From: an uncultured Fodinibius sp.
Lineage (GTDB): Bacteria; Bacteroidota; Rhodothermia; Balneolales; Balneolaceae
Assembly (NCBI GenBank): GCA_913057775.1
Contig: CAJXOG010000003.1
Coordinates: 186,001-250,000 of the forward strand
Direction of reading: 5' to 3'
DNA length: 64,000 bases
Every line of letters starts with the position of its first letter. The stretch's first letter is position 1. A program made the position numbers and the translations under genes. Shown here piece after piece: positions 17,390-26,733 of the stretch. The notes beneath the pieces were generated by a model. The model was given only the letters and a program-made list of their open reading frames with translations. It searched no databases and was not told the origin of the DNA.

Positions 17390-18130
17390 ATGATAGAGAT
17401 ACGCAATCTTAAAAAAAGTTTTGGCGATCTTCTTGTTTGGGAAGATGTGTCGTTTAATATTGAGGATGGCGAAACAGTAGCTATTATCGGGCGATCGGGT
17501 TGCGGAAAATCGGTACTGGTCAAGCATTTAAATGCGTTGATATATCCTGATTCCGGAGAAGTGATTATTGACGGGGAAAATATATTTGAGCTGGAGTATG
17601 TGGCTTTACGAAAAATGCGCCAGCGATTTGGTGTTTTGTTTCAGGGATCGGCGCTTTTTGATTCACTAAATACCTTTGAAAATATTGCATTTCCGCTGCG
17701 TTACTTTACGGATTTTTCTGATGAGAGGATTACAGAGAAAGTGGAAGAAGCGCTTAGCTTGGTAAATCTTGAAGGAACCGGCGAAAAATCACCTGCAGAA
17801 TTGTCGGGTGGGATGCGCCGGCGTGTTGCCCTGGCCAGAGCAACTATTTTGGAGCCCGATTTTTTAATATATGATGAGCCAACTTCCGGACTTGATCCGC
17901 AGACATCGTCAGAGATTAATAAGCTTATAATCTCAATGGCCGAAAACTTAAATATTACATCTATTGTTGTTACTCACGATATTCACAGCGTGCTCGAAAT
18001 TGCCGAAAAAGTAGTATTCCTTGAAAATAAGGGCTTGTGCTGGTATGGTACGGTGGATGAAATGCGTAGAAGCGACAATGAGGAATTGATGGATTTTATT
18101 ACAGCAAGCGAGTATCAAATAAGAAATTAA
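17390..18130 (+). CDS. mlaF: ABC transporter ATP-binding protein, MlaF type
   Basis: This 246-residue ATPase energises the Mla-type lipid transporter. Walker A is GRSGCGKS (about 34-41), and the Q-loop follows in FQGSALFDSLNTFENI. The ABC signature reads LSGGMRRRVALARA (about 139-152), with the GMRRR variant typical of MlaF. Walker B is LIYDEPTSGLDP, and the H-switch is VTHDIHSV. All catalytic residues are present. It lies 12 bp after the permease and 11 bp before the MCE gene, so the operon is tight. Confidence 0.95.
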   Translation: MIEIRNLKKSFGDLLVWEDVSFNIEDGETVAIIGRSGCGKSVLVKHLNALIYPDSGEVIIDGENIFELEYVALRKMRQRFGVLFQGSALFDSLNTFENIAFPLRYFTDFSDERITEKVEEALSLVNLEGTGEKSPAELSGGMRRRVALARATILEPDFLIYDEPTSGLDPQTSSEINKLIISMAENLNITSIVVTHDIHSVLEIAEKVVFLENKGLCWYGTVDEMRRSDNEELMDFITASEYQIRN

Positions 18131-18141
18131 CAGGAGTTATT

Positions 18142-19071
18142 TTGAAGATTAGTAACGAATTAAAAGTAGCATTAACAATTTTAGCGGCCATTGTGCTGGG
18201 TTTTATCGGATACCGTATGATGAGTGACCTACCTGTGTTTCGCCAGTCTCAGGTTATCCATTCCACATTTGAGCGTACTGATGGACTATCTCCCGGAAAC
18301 TATATTTATATTAATGGCGTAAAAGTTGGGTCGGTTAAAAAGATGGAGCTGACCGAAGATGATAGCGTAGCCGTAACGTTTAGTTTCGAACTTGGGGTAG
18401 ATATTCCCCGCAATTCGGTGGCCTACTTGCAATCATCAGGACTGTTAGATGAGAAAGCCATCGTTGTTGAGCGCGGGGACTCTCCCGAAATGCTTGAATA
18501 TGGAGATACGATAAAAGGAGAATATCGTGCGGGCATGATGGAGACATTAAAAGATGAAGGACAGGAGCTCAGCGAAGATGTTTCGGATTCGTTCGAAAAG
18601 TTAAATCGTTTTCTTGCCCAGCTGAATGAAGTGCTTGATGATGATGCCAGAGGGCAAATAGACAGTGTCTTCCAAAACCTTCACAGTACATCTAATGAAA
18701 TTGCTACTATTTTTGATAACAGGCGTACCGATATAGAGTCAAGCATCAGACATGCCGAACGCTTTTTGGCTAATGTGGATACTATAAGTACCGATAACAA
18801 GGCAAAAATTGATTCTGTACTTACGGGGTTAGAGAAGTCTTTAAAAGAGTTTGAATTGCTTAGTAAAGATTTAAATAAAACGAACAGCGAGCTGCAGGAA
18901 ATCCTCACTAAAATTAATAATGGGGAAGGAAGTCTTGGGAAGATGGTCAATGATCCGGCTCTGTACGACAATTTGGAGAGTATGACCCGGGAGATGGATT
19001 CCCTGATTAAAAACATTAACGAGGATCCACGCAAATACCTTAAGCACATGCGGCTTATTGAGGTATTTTAA
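18142..19071 (+). CDS. mlaD: MCE (MlaD-like) substrate-binding protein
   Basis: This 309-residue protein has an N-terminal membrane helix (about 8-27) and one MCE domain (about 37-115) with the pattern RTDGLSPGNYIYINGVKVGSV. The C-terminal half is a long helical, coiled-coil-like stretch (about 125-300). In this family that stretch can form a hexameric tube carrying lipids across the periplasm. The start is a TTG at 18142. The AGGAG at 18132-18136, with a 5-bp spacer, decides this start. It is the last gene of the E-F-D cluster. Confidence 0.91.
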   Translation: MKISNELKVALTILAAIVLGFIGYRMMSDLPVFRQSQVIHSTFERTDGLSPGNYIYINGVKVGSVKKMELTEDDSVAVTFSFELGVDIPRNSVAYLQSSGLLDEKAIVVERGDSPEMLEYGDTIKGEYRAGMMETLKDEGQELSEDVSDSFEKLNRFLAQLNEVLDDDARGQIDSVFQNLHSTSNEIATIFDNRRTDIESSIRHAERFLANVDTISTDNKAKIDSVLTGLEKSLKEFELLSKDLNKTNSELQEILTKINNGEGSLGKMVNDPALYDNLESMTREMDSLIKNINEDPRKYLKHMRLIEVF

Positions 19072-19140
19072 TGTTTGTGGATCGTCGCTAAGCAATAATC
19101 TTTAGCCAATCTGTTCGTTAATAATTTTTGGGGTTGTCAG

Positions 19141-19172
19141 ATTGCTCTTAGTACTGCCTTCTTGTATATTTG
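19141..19172 (+). promoter_or_regulatory. Candidate Bacteroidota-type promoter for the PpiD-like gene
   Basis: ATTG at 19141-19144 and TATATTTG at 19165-19172 are separated by 20 bp. The second element is a full match to the Bacteroidota -7 consensus TAnnTTTG; the first is 3 of 4 to TTTG. This would start RNA near 19179, about 60 nt before the gene. Found by eye; not tested. Confidence 0.45.
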
Positions 19173-19238
19173 GAGGCTTGTGAACTGCACAATAAGTGTC
19201 ATTTTTTGAACCAATTAAGACGTAGATAAGAGGATTTT

Positions 19239-21014
19239 ATGGGTGTAATGGACAAAATGAGAAAAAGTACCGGAGCTATTCTCTGGATACTTATTTTCTC
19301 ATTCGGAGTGTTATGGATGCTGGCTGATACGAACATGTTTGATGTTATTCAACAGGGGCCACGGACACTTGGATCGGTTAATGGTGAATCAATTTCGCTG
19401 GAAGAATATAATAATCGCCTGCAGTATTATACACAGCAGTACTCTCAGCGAACGGGTAATTCTATGACGCCAGAAGTTCGTGCGCAGTATGAACAACAGT
19501 CGTGGAATGATCTGGTAAATAGCAGATTGCTCCAAGATAAAATGGAGGATCTGGGTATTCATGTAACTGACCAGGAAGTAGTTGATATGATTACTGGTCC
19601 TAATCCCGATCCGCTTATTCGACAGAACTTTTCCAATGAGGACGGAACTATCGATAGGGTAGCGCTGCAATCGTGGGCGGAAGCTCCGGAAAATACGCAG
19701 CTACTTATTTCTATTGAGCAGCAGATGCGTCAAAAACGACAGCAGCAAAAAATGAATAATTATCTGCAGTCGTCGATGGATGTGAGTGATTATGAGATTG
19801 AACAGCATTATATCCGTAATAATACGCGCGTAGATGTTTCTTTTGTACGGTTCCCTTATGCTGATGTTAGTGATAGTGAGATTTCAGTATCAGAAGATGA
19901 GTTGCGTGAGTATTACAATAACAATCAGGATAATTATAAGCGTAAGGAATCATACCGCATCACCTATGTAAGTTTTGATAAAACGCCTACCAAGGAAGAT
20001 ACGACTCGCACATTTGAAGAAATGAATCGTCTGCAGTCTGATTTTGCAACAGCGGAAACCGATTCGCTCTTTTTTAATCGCTATCAGTCGTCTACAGAAT
20101 ACAGTGTAGAAACAATAGGTAAAGATGAAATTCGCGATTTCTATCAGCCTGTATTGGATGTTGAAGAGGGAGAGGTTACTGATGTAATTCAGGATGACGG
20201 ACGACTCTTCTTGATTAAGAAGCTGGATGAAACTGCCAATGAAGTAACGTTTACGGTCTTTAGTCGTGATATTACCGCTGATCCAATTGCAACTATTGAT
20301 GCCCGCGCTGAAACGGCTGATGACTTTAGCTTTTATGCTCAGGAAGATGGTTTCGAAGGTGAGGCGGAACGTCGTGACCTTGAGATAAAAGAAGGATTTG
20401 CTACCAAAGGCAATAACTTTGTGTCAGGTATTGGACAGAGCCAGCAGATCATGCGATTTTTGGATACGGCTCATGAAGGGCAAATATCTGATCCTCTGGA
20501 GCTTAATGAGCAGTTTGTGGTTATTAAAGTAAATGAAATTACTGAAGCTGGAACGGAACCTTTTGAGGAAGTTAAAGACCAAATAGAAACGGTTGTAACT
20601 AATAATAAGCGTAAGCAACAAGTTGTTGCTAATGTTGAAGAGCTTATTGATCAAAATAGTGATCTGCAAACTATTGCACAGGCAGCTGGTAAAGAAGTAA
20701 TGACTGTTGAATCTCTGGCTAAAAGTGCTGCCACAATCGAAGGTGCAGGACGAGAACCCAAAGTCGTAGGGGGTATTTTTGGTTTGAATGAAGGTGATCA
20801 ATCTTCTCCTATTGAAGGTACCTCAGCGGCTTTTGTAGTTCGTTTAGATGAACTTTATGAGGCAGATCTCGATAACCTCACATCTGATGTGCGGCAACGT
20901 ATTCGCCAACAACTACGACAACAGAAAAACCAAGCCTTTATGAATACCTGGATCGAGCAGCTTAAAGAGGAAGCGGATATTGTAGATAACCGAGCCCAAC
21001 TGCTCCGCGGTTAA
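19239..21014 (+). CDS. PpiD/SurA-like membrane-anchored peptidyl-prolyl isomerase chaperone
   Basis: This 591-residue protein has one N-terminal transmembrane helix (about 14-32) and a SurA-N-like helical domain with GSVNGESISLEEYNNRLQYY. Two parvulin-like stretches follow in the middle and C-terminal parts (for example DDGRLFLIKKLDE and LNEQFVVIKVNEI). It fits the PpiD family of inner-membrane-anchored chaperones that help outer-membrane proteins fold in the periplasm. The length is close to E. coli PpiD (623). It is preceded by a candidate promoter and followed by a terminator, so it is probably monocistronic. The prolyl isomerase activity is not certain, since many members are inactive. 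Confidence 0.88.
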   Translation: MGVMDKMRKSTGAILWILIFSFGVLWMLADTNMFDVIQQGPRTLGSVNGESISLEEYNNRLQYYTQQYSQRTGNSMTPEVRAQYEQQSWNDLVNSRLLQDKMEDLGIHVTDQEVVDMITGPNPDPLIRQNFSNEDGTIDRVALQSWAEAPENTQLLISIEQQMRQKRQQQKMNNYLQSSMDVSDYEIEQHYIRNNTRVDVSFVRFPYADVSDSEISVSEDELREYYNNNQDNYKRKESYRITYVSFDKTPTKEDTTRTFEEMNRLQSDFATAETDSLFFNRYQSSTEYSVETIGKDEIRDFYQPVLDVEEGEVTDVIQDDGRLFLIKKLDETANEVTFTVFSRDITADPIATIDARAETADDFSFYAQEDGFEGEAERRDLEIKEGFATKGNNFVSGIGQSQQIMRFLDTAHEGQISDPLELNEQFVVIKVNEITEAGTEPFEEVKDQIETVVTNNKRKQQVVANVEELIDQNSDLQTIAQAAGKEVMTVESLAKSAATIEGAGREPKVVGGIFGLNEGDQSSPIEGTSAAFVVRLDELYEADLDNLTSDVRQRIRQQLRQQKNQAFMNTWIEQLKEEADIVDNRAQLLRG

Positions 21015-21042
21015 GTAGCAGAGAATATTTATTACACTCTCA

Positions 21043-21073
21043 GGGCAAGGAGGAAGACTTCTTGCCCTTTTTT
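21043..21073 (+). terminator. Rho-independent terminator after the PpiD-like gene
   Basis: The stem GGGCAAG (21043-21049) pairs with CTTGCCC (21061-21067), with further weak pairing inside, followed by six T. It ends the PpiD-like transcript before ribD. Confidence 0.88.
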
Positions 21074-21117
21074 GTTTGATGAGAGTTGTTGATACCGCAA
21101 TAGATTGAGAGTTTATT

Positions 21118-22233
21118 ATGAATAAGTCAGATCAAAAATGGATGCAATTGGCGCTTGAGATTGCAGAACGTGGGGCGGGTTATGTATCACCCAATCCCAT
21201 GGTAGGATGCGTAATTGTATCAGCTGAAGGCCAGAAAATTGGGCAGGGGTATCACGAGCGCTACGGTCAGCAGCATGCCGAAAAAAATGCGGTGGATTCG
21301 GTTAACAATCCTGACTTGCTTAAAGATGCTACGGTGTATGTAACGCTAGAACCATGTGCCCATCATGGAAATACCCCGCCTTGCTGTGAGCTGCTTGCCG
21401 ACTTGCCGATCAGCCGGGTCGTAGTAGCGATGGAGGATCCTACTCCTAAAGTGGCCGGGAAAGGCATTCAGCATTTGCGCGATCATGATATTACGGTTGA
21501 TGTAGGACTAATGAAAGAGGAGGCCGAGCAACTGAATGAGTTCTTTCTGCATTATCAGACTCATAATCGTCCGTTTGTAACCCTAAAAATTGCACAAACG
21601 CTGGATGGATATATTGCTGCTCCCGACGGCGATTCAGAATGGATAAGCGGACCGGAATCCCGCGCTTTTGTTCATAAGTGGCGCAGCCAGTACGATGCAG
21701 TTATGGTTGGACGAAATACGGCCTTACTTGATAATCCCCGGCTTACGGTACGCCATGTAGAGGGTCGTCAACCTAAGCGCATTGTCATTGACGGTCCATT
21801 GGACCTGCCCCGTGATTTGAACTTGTTTACCGATCAGTATGAGGAAAAGACGATTGTGCTGACCCACAACAAAGAAAAATTTGAAAACGAAGCCGATCCG
21901 ATGTTGAATATGCTGCAGTCGGATTATTTTCGCGGACAAACGCTGTTAGTGGATAAAAAGGAGGGTCATACTGATCTGGATGAGGCAATGCGTGAATTAG
22001 GGCACCTGCCTGTGACTTCTATCTTGGTTGAAGCGGGGCAGAACTTAGCCTCGGCTTTATTGCGTCAGCGGTTGGTTGATAAAGTGGAGTGCTTTGTTGC
22101 TCCTAAAATGCTGGGCGGTGGAACAAAATCTGTGATCGGAGTAGGTATAAACCGGATGTCCGAAATTATGGAGTTTCGTGATGTACAGTGGCGACAGGTA
22201 GGTAAGGATTTGCTCTTTACCGGATATCTTTAA
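21118..22233 (+). CDS. ribD: Bifunctional riboflavin deaminase/reductase RibD
   Basis: This 371-residue two-domain enzyme carries out two early riboflavin steps. The N-terminal deaminase domain (about 1-145) shows the zinc site His53-x-Glu55 (QQHAEKN) with Cys80 and Cys89 in PCAHHGNTPPCC. The C-terminal reductase domain (about 150-371) has RPFVTLKIAQTLDGYIA and VEAGQNLASALLRQRLVDK. Both active sites are intact. Only 25 bp separate it from ribE, so the two are cotranscribed. No FMN riboswitch is recognisable in the 103-bp gap upstream, which is largely a terminator. Confidence 0.96.
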   Translation: MNKSDQKWMQLALEIAERGAGYVSPNPMVGCVIVSAEGQKIGQGYHERYGQQHAEKNAVDSVNNPDLLKDATVYVTLEPCAHHGNTPPCCELLADLPISRVVVAMEDPTPKVAGKGIQHLRDHDITVDVGLMKEEAEQLNEFFLHYQTHNRPFVTLKIAQTLDGYIAAPDGDSEWISGPESRAFVHKWRSQYDAVMVGRNTALLDNPRLTVRHVEGRQPKRIVIDGPLDLPRDLNLFTDQYEEKTIVLTHNKEKFENEADPMLNMLQSDYFRGQTLLVDKKEGHTDLDEAMRELGHLPVTSILVEAGQNLASALLRQRLVDKVECFVAPKMLGGGTKSVIGVGINRMSEIMEFRDVQWRQVGKDLLFTGYL

Positions 22234-22258
22234 TTATAATAAGAAAAGATTTAGAAAC

Positions 22259-22852
22259 GTGTTTACAGGAATTATAAAATCTGTTGGTACCGTTACCAGT
22301 ATTACACCTTTAGATGATGGTAAAGAAATCACTATCGGCAGTGATTTTGCTAATGAAGTGAGCATTGATCAGAGTATCAGTATTAATGGCGTTTGTCATA
22401 CGGTTACGGCGTGTAATGTAGATACCTTTACCGTACAAAGTGTAGCAGAGACGCTTCGTAAAACGAATATTGGTGATTTGAAGAAAGATGATCCAGTTAA
22501 TTTAGAGAGATCTCTACGTCCGGATCAATTGCTTGACGGGCATATTGTGCAGGGACATGTGGATGCAACTGGCACCATTAAAAAAATAAAGCAGGAAGGC
22601 ACTGATTGGCTGTTTACGATTGAGTATCCCCAAAAACACAGTAAATTGATTGTAGGTCGTGGTAGCATTGCCATTGACGGCATTAGCCTTACGGTTGCCA
22701 ATGAGCAGGATAATACCTTTACCGTGGCTATTATCTCCTATACTTATGATCACACGAATCTCAATGCAAAAGAAAAAGGAGATACGGTAAATCTGGAGTT
22801 TGATGTGCTAGGGAAATACGTTGTTAAGTATTTAGAGAATCGGGGAGAGTAG
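22259..22852 (+). CDS. ribE: Riboflavin synthase alpha chain
   Basis: This 197-residue enzyme dismutates two 6,7-dimethyl-8-ribityllumazines to riboflavin. It has two lumazine-binding repeats: MFTGIIKSVG...SINGVCHTV (about 1-45) and HIVQGHVDATG...GISLTVAN (about 97-148). The GTG at 22259 gives the canonical MFTGI N-terminus, which settles the start. It is convergent with the LptD gene, 56 bp away. A weak hairpin lies between the two stops but has no T-run. Confidence 0.96.
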   Translation: MFTGIIKSVGTVTSITPLDDGKEITIGSDFANEVSIDQSISINGVCHTVTACNVDTFTVQSVAETLRKTNIGDLKKDDPVNLERSLRPDQLLDGHIVQGHVDATGTIKKIKQEGTDWLFTIEYPQKHSKLIVGRGSIAIDGISLTVANEQDNTFTVAIISYTYDHTNLNAKEKGDTVNLEFDVLGKYVVKYLENRGE

Positions 22853-22907
22853 AATTATTAGATGCTCTTATCTTAACAGAAAAAATGCGGAAGGTTAAGA
22901 ATGAGAG

Positions 22908-25634
22908 TTAGAACCCGCGAGGGCGACGGCCGCTGTTGCTGGAAGAACGCTCGAGGTTGTTAAGACCGGGCAGTTTTTGGAAGATGCTCTGCAGTCGTCC
23001 AGCATTTACGCGCAGTGAAAAGAAGTAATACTGGTTTTCTCCAAATGGATTCATCGTGAATGACAGGTCCCAGCAGTGCAGGTTACGGTTCAGCGAAAAC
23101 TGGGAAGGAGTAAGCTCTTTAGCGACAAGATCATAACCGATTTGGGTGCGGAAGTCCCATTTGGGAGTAAGCTTTAAGTTGATATTACGGGCGTTAATAG
23201 TAGCCGATTTAGTGTTATCTGCATTGGGAGCCGGATTTAAATTCCAGCGATAACTGAAATCAATAGAGAAGGAGAGCGGAGAATTAAAGCCCCGCACAGG
23301 CTGCCTGTTAAAATGGGGATCAACCGGATGGAAAATGCTCTGGTTCAGAGGGTTGTACTGCTGTGGATAATGTGGTTTGTCATTTGCTTTAAAGCCCCCT
23401 TCGCCCCATTTCACCGAGTAACTGGTACTGGTGGAAAAGGAAGTGAGCTCAAAAGGTTTGTTTTCTGTTTGAATCAAAAAGTTATCAACACGAGCACCCT
23501 GCTCATTGCGATCATAAAAATTGAAGTTGGCGTTGGCACGAATATTTAGTCCCGGTAAAATCTTTGCTCTTAAGCTTGTATTCAAGTTGCTAAGCTTAAG
23601 ACTGTCTGCAGCAAAATTATAGCTTGAGCTAAGACTTAATTGATCAATAAGATTAATGATGTCTTCTTTTTTTTCACCGGTTGAATCACGCTCTACTTTT
23701 TTAGCTTCGAAGGTATTATTTAGGCTAAAATTGATAGACCGTTGTTCTCTTCCGCTGGGACCTCTAAAGACTTCGTTTTCAAAAATCGAGTAACGTCGTG
23801 TTGGAGGTTCTTGACCCGGCGTGGCAGCAGTATCGGTCTGTACAGTGCGGTAATAGCCCCAAGAGTCACTTTGAAAATTAGGGCTGTAGCTGAAAGAAAT
23901 AGAGGGAGTAAGAACATGGCGGACACTTTGGAAATTGCCTATGTTCAGGTTCATTAATCCATAAAGCTTAGTACTGAAATTTAGACTTGTACTGAATTCC
24001 CGCGCTGAGGTAAATCCGCGGACTTGTTCCTCTTCTACGCGAACAGAGTCGGGATTAAACGTTTTTCGGGTTGAAGTGGGGTACCAGTATTCGGTATAGT
24101 CACCGCTGGCACTAACATTCAAGTACTGGCTGGGGATAAGCTGATTCATTCGCAGATCAACTTGCTGGCGAAATCCGTATTTATAATGATCATTGTTGTC
24201 GGTAGCTTCGCGGTATTTGGAGGGATCGAGTAGCGCTTCGAACCAGTTTACGGTAGCAGAATCACCAGCTGTTGGTTGAAACTCAAAATCTGAGCTGAAG
24301 TTATTTTGATAGTTTATGGTAAGGCTTTCATACCATTTTGATTCTTGTCTGGCACCTTGTTGATCACCTGCAAAGGGTGTAAACCGTTTGGGATTGAATG
24401 TTATTTCAGGCCCGGAAAGCGTAGTTACATTGGTGGCAAAATTCTGGTTATGCCGAATGGATGCATTAAAATTATAGTCGCCTTCGGGATGACGATACCT
24501 ATAATTAAGATTAGAACGAGTACTGGTTTCGGCTCGCTCATCCGGATCATAAGAGTTACGCTGGTAGTAATCCTGCGTACGTAGATTTATATTTGCATCA
24601 ATATTTGCATACGGAGAAAAGTCTTGACTGTGGTTAATGCTGAGTGACTTTTGAACATTCGTTGTAAAATTAGGATCCGTAGGTTCGAGTCCGCTATTCT
24701 CTTTTGAATATCCAATTTCAATATTGCCGTTTAACTTATCACGGATTCGGTAATTTGATCGAGCATTAAAGTAATAAGAGCCGGATGTAAAAATATCGAC
24801 AGAAGCCTGTCCCGTAAGATAGTCATTGAAGTATTGGAACCATCCGAAATTTTGCAGGCCTATACCGCGACTTTGACGCTGTTGATAAGCATAGGTGGGT
24901 TCGAGCAGTCCCGATTGCTTTTGATCAAACTTACCGGGCAGGTAACCAAATGGAAAAATGAGCGGATAGGGAATATCCAGGATAAACAGCCGAGCTCGTT
25001 CAAAGAAAATTTCCTCTTCGTCCACTACTTTCATTTTGGCTGCTTGAATATAATAGTGCGGGTGATCGAGTTGGCAGGTAGAATATATGGCATCCTCGAG
25101 ATAAACCACATGGGGACTTTCATTTTTTACCTTTGTGCCAATCAGGTTGCCATCCTGTACGCCAACCCGGGCAACCTCGAAACGTCCCTTCTCGGTTTTG
25201 TAATTAAAGTCGATCCTGTTGCTGCGAACGCGGTCGCCGTCGCGGATCAGGACGGGTTGTGAAAGCGTATCCTGCGGTGTTTGAGTGTTGGCACTTACCA
25301 AGCTGCTGTCGAGGTTCATAGCGACCTTGCCGGCCTTTAGTTCACCAGAACTGTGGACAACATTGGCAGAACCAAATAGGGTGGCAATGCGCTGTTTTTC
25401 AAAGTCGAAAGTCAGCGAATCGCTGGCTTGAAAATTAACCTGTCCCTCTTGTTCTGGTTGACTTACCGATTGTTGACCCTGCTGTGCTCCAGGCCGGCCT
25501 TCAGGAATCGTTTGTTCTTGCAGAGTATCCCGAACCGCTGTAGTGTCTTGGCCCCAAAGGGGTTGGGTCATCGCTAGGAATAGAAACAGCATCAATCCCC
25601 AATAGCCGCAAAAATATTTGAACGATGTATTCAT
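22908..25634 (-). CDS. lptD: Putative LPS-assembly outer-membrane protein LptD
   Basis: This 908-residue outer-membrane protein has a signal peptide (about 1-29). An OstA-like domain follows (about 70-210; FDFEKQRIATLFGSANVVHS and later YKTEKGRFEVARVGVQDG in pieces). The rest is a large barrel rich in alternating aromatic/polar strands, as in the Bacteroidota LptD group, which is longer than the E. coli protein (784). It inserts LPS or lipooligosaccharide into the outer leaflet. The C-terminus ends in a Ser/Arg-rich tail (SGRRPRGF), not the typical aromatic last residue of barrels, though it does end in Phe. It stands alone, convergent with ribE, 110 bp from the next gene. Confidence 0.88.
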   Translation of the reverse strand: MNTSFKYFCGYWGLMLFLFLAMTQPLWGQDTTAVRDTLQEQTIPEGRPGAQQGQQSVSQPEQEGQVNFQASDSLTFDFEKQRIATLFGSANVVHSSGELKAGKVAMNLDSSLVSANTQTPQDTLSQPVLIRDGDRVRSNRIDFNYKTEKGRFEVARVGVQDGNLIGTKVKNESPHVVYLEDAIYSTCQLDHPHYYIQAAKMKVVDEEEIFFERARLFILDIPYPLIFPFGYLPGKFDQKQSGLLEPTYAYQQRQSRGIGLQNFGWFQYFNDYLTGQASVDIFTSGSYYFNARSNYRIRDKLNGNIEIGYSKENSGLEPTDPNFTTNVQKSLSINHSQDFSPYANIDANINLRTQDYYQRNSYDPDERAETSTRSNLNYRYRHPEGDYNFNASIRHNQNFATNVTTLSGPEITFNPKRFTPFAGDQQGARQESKWYESLTINYQNNFSSDFEFQPTAGDSATVNWFEALLDPSKYREATDNNDHYKYGFRQQVDLRMNQLIPSQYLNVSASGDYTEYWYPTSTRKTFNPDSVRVEEEQVRGFTSAREFSTSLNFSTKLYGLMNLNIGNFQSVRHVLTPSISFSYSPNFQSDSWGYYRTVQTDTAATPGQEPPTRRYSIFENEVFRGPSGREQRSINFSLNNTFEAKKVERDSTGEKKEDIINLIDQLSLSSSYNFAADSLKLSNLNTSLRAKILPGLNIRANANFNFYDRNEQGARVDNFLIQTENKPFELTSFSTSTSYSVKWGEGGFKANDKPHYPQQYNPLNQSIFHPVDPHFNRQPVRGFNSPLSFSIDFSYRWNLNPAPNADNTKSATINARNINLKLTPKWDFRTQIGYDLVAKELTPSQFSLNRNLHCWDLSFTMNPFGENQYYFFSLRVNAGRLQSIFQKLPGLNNLERSSSNSGRRPRGF

Positions 25635-25743
25635 GCGATTGATGCCGGTAGTGCTTTAAGCAATGTTTGGATGTTAAGAATAATGTAAGCTTATATAGTA
25701 TAAGGCAGAAGTGAAAAGAAACGAAGTTTTACGAAGGGCGAAG

Positions 25744-26070
25744 CTAATTAACTTCTTTAATCTTATAAACCGTTTCTCCTTCTTTCTTCATGCCATACTC
25801 TTCGCGGGCAATGCGTTCCAGCAGAAAAGGATCGGTTTCAAGGTTTTCGATTTTCTGCTTAAGGACTTCGGTTTCGCTCTTTAGTTGTTCCTTTTTTTCT
25901 TTGAGCTCGGCTTTCTGCTGGTTGAGTTCAATACGTGCCCAGATGCTATAGGTGTCGATAAAGGTAAACCATACCACAATAATACCGCCCAGAATAAGGG
26001 CCAGAAAAGATTTGCGCCACCGCAAGGGATTTAATAATTGGTAATTCATCAGCGAAGTTGCTTTAAGCAA
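25744..26070 (-). CDS. Septum formation initiator family protein (FtsB/DivIC-like)
   Basis: This 108-residue bitopic protein has a short cytosolic N-terminus, one membrane helix (about 21-43) and an extracytoplasmic leucine-zipper-like coiled coil (about 48-82; QQKAELKEKKEQLKSETEVL). A conserved C-terminal motif ends it: FLLERIAREEYGMKKEGE. This is the FtsB/DivIC plan; such proteins bridge FtsL and FtsQ in the divisome. It is not adjacent to other division genes. The next gene on its upstream side runs in the other direction. Confidence 0.9.
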   Translation of the reverse strand: MLKATSLMNYQLLNPLRWRKSFLALILGGIIVVWFTFIDTYSIWARIELNQQKAELKEKKEQLKSETEVLKQKIENLETDPFLLERIAREEYGMKKEGETVYKIKEVN

Positions 26071-26128
26071 TAGTAATGGCGAACATTAGGGTCGAAAATA
26101 CTACAAATTATAGATCAAACACAACCAA

Positions 26129-26630
26129 ATGAAGGGCAGGTTTTTTCTAATCTGCGGATCCTTATTTTTGTTGCCATTCTATTTGCAGGCAAAAGTGGCT
26201 GTACAGGATAGCAGTTCGACTGAGTGGATCAAGATATACTTTAATCAGCCTGCTGATTATTCAGTTGCATTGCCCGGGAATATGAGCAAAAGTAACGCCG
26301 ATCTAATTGGTTCGCTGGAATCGCTTATGAAGGAGGCAAAAAAACAGTGTGGATTTGGCTATTTACGATTTGTAGCATCCCCGTATTGGTAAGGCCTTGG
26401 CAGCGGCAACCGAGTGGGGCGTGCGGGTTAGAGTGGTGACGGATAATTATAACCGAACCGATGCAGCGTTATTGGAGTTGTTGCCAGGCATGGGTCCTGC
26501 TTATTCTCAGCGAATTGTTAAGTACAGGAAACGTAATGGGCGGTTTACTGCTATCGAGCAGCTCGAAAATATCAGGGGTATTGGTCCCAAGACTATGGAT
26601 AAGCTGCGTCCCAACGTAATTGTGGAGTAG
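26129..26630 (+). pseudogene. Decayed PLD-like nuclease/hydrolase with helix-hairpin-helix C-terminus
   Basis: The remnant starts with a signal-like N-terminus (MKGRFFLICGSLFLLP...) and a PLD-like beginning up to EAKK. A 7-A run at 26338-26344 shifts the frame. With six A it would read on as K-N-S-V-D-L-A-I-Y-D-L, then a TAG at 26373, then HPRIGKALAAATEWGVRVRV and VTDNYNRTD. This is the start of a phospholipase-D-like domain. The sequence then jumps to LLELLPGMGPAYSQRIVKYR, a helix-hairpin-helix tail with a GIGPKTMDKLRP hairpin. The HKD active-site parts are therefore deleted. Three independent lesions (insertion, nonsense, internal deletion) make it non-functional. The HhH part alone (from 26397) may still be translatable. 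Confidence 0.85.
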
Positions 26631-26733
26631 AAATAACTGAGAAATGTGCTAAAATTTGTTTTATTGAAACGCAAGTTTAGGTAGAGGTGGCCGGTTGTAA
26701 TGATGGTAGATCGTGATCTTAATTTGATGAACT

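Noticed and set aside
21015-21117. FMN riboswitch before ribD
   Set aside because: The gap is mainly the terminator of the preceding gene and too short for an RFN element.
26129-26630. Two separate real genes at the pseudogene locus
   Set aside because: The 7-A frameshift plus the TAG and the deletion together read as one broken PLD-HhH gene. A sequencing error could explain the A-run but not the stop and deletion.
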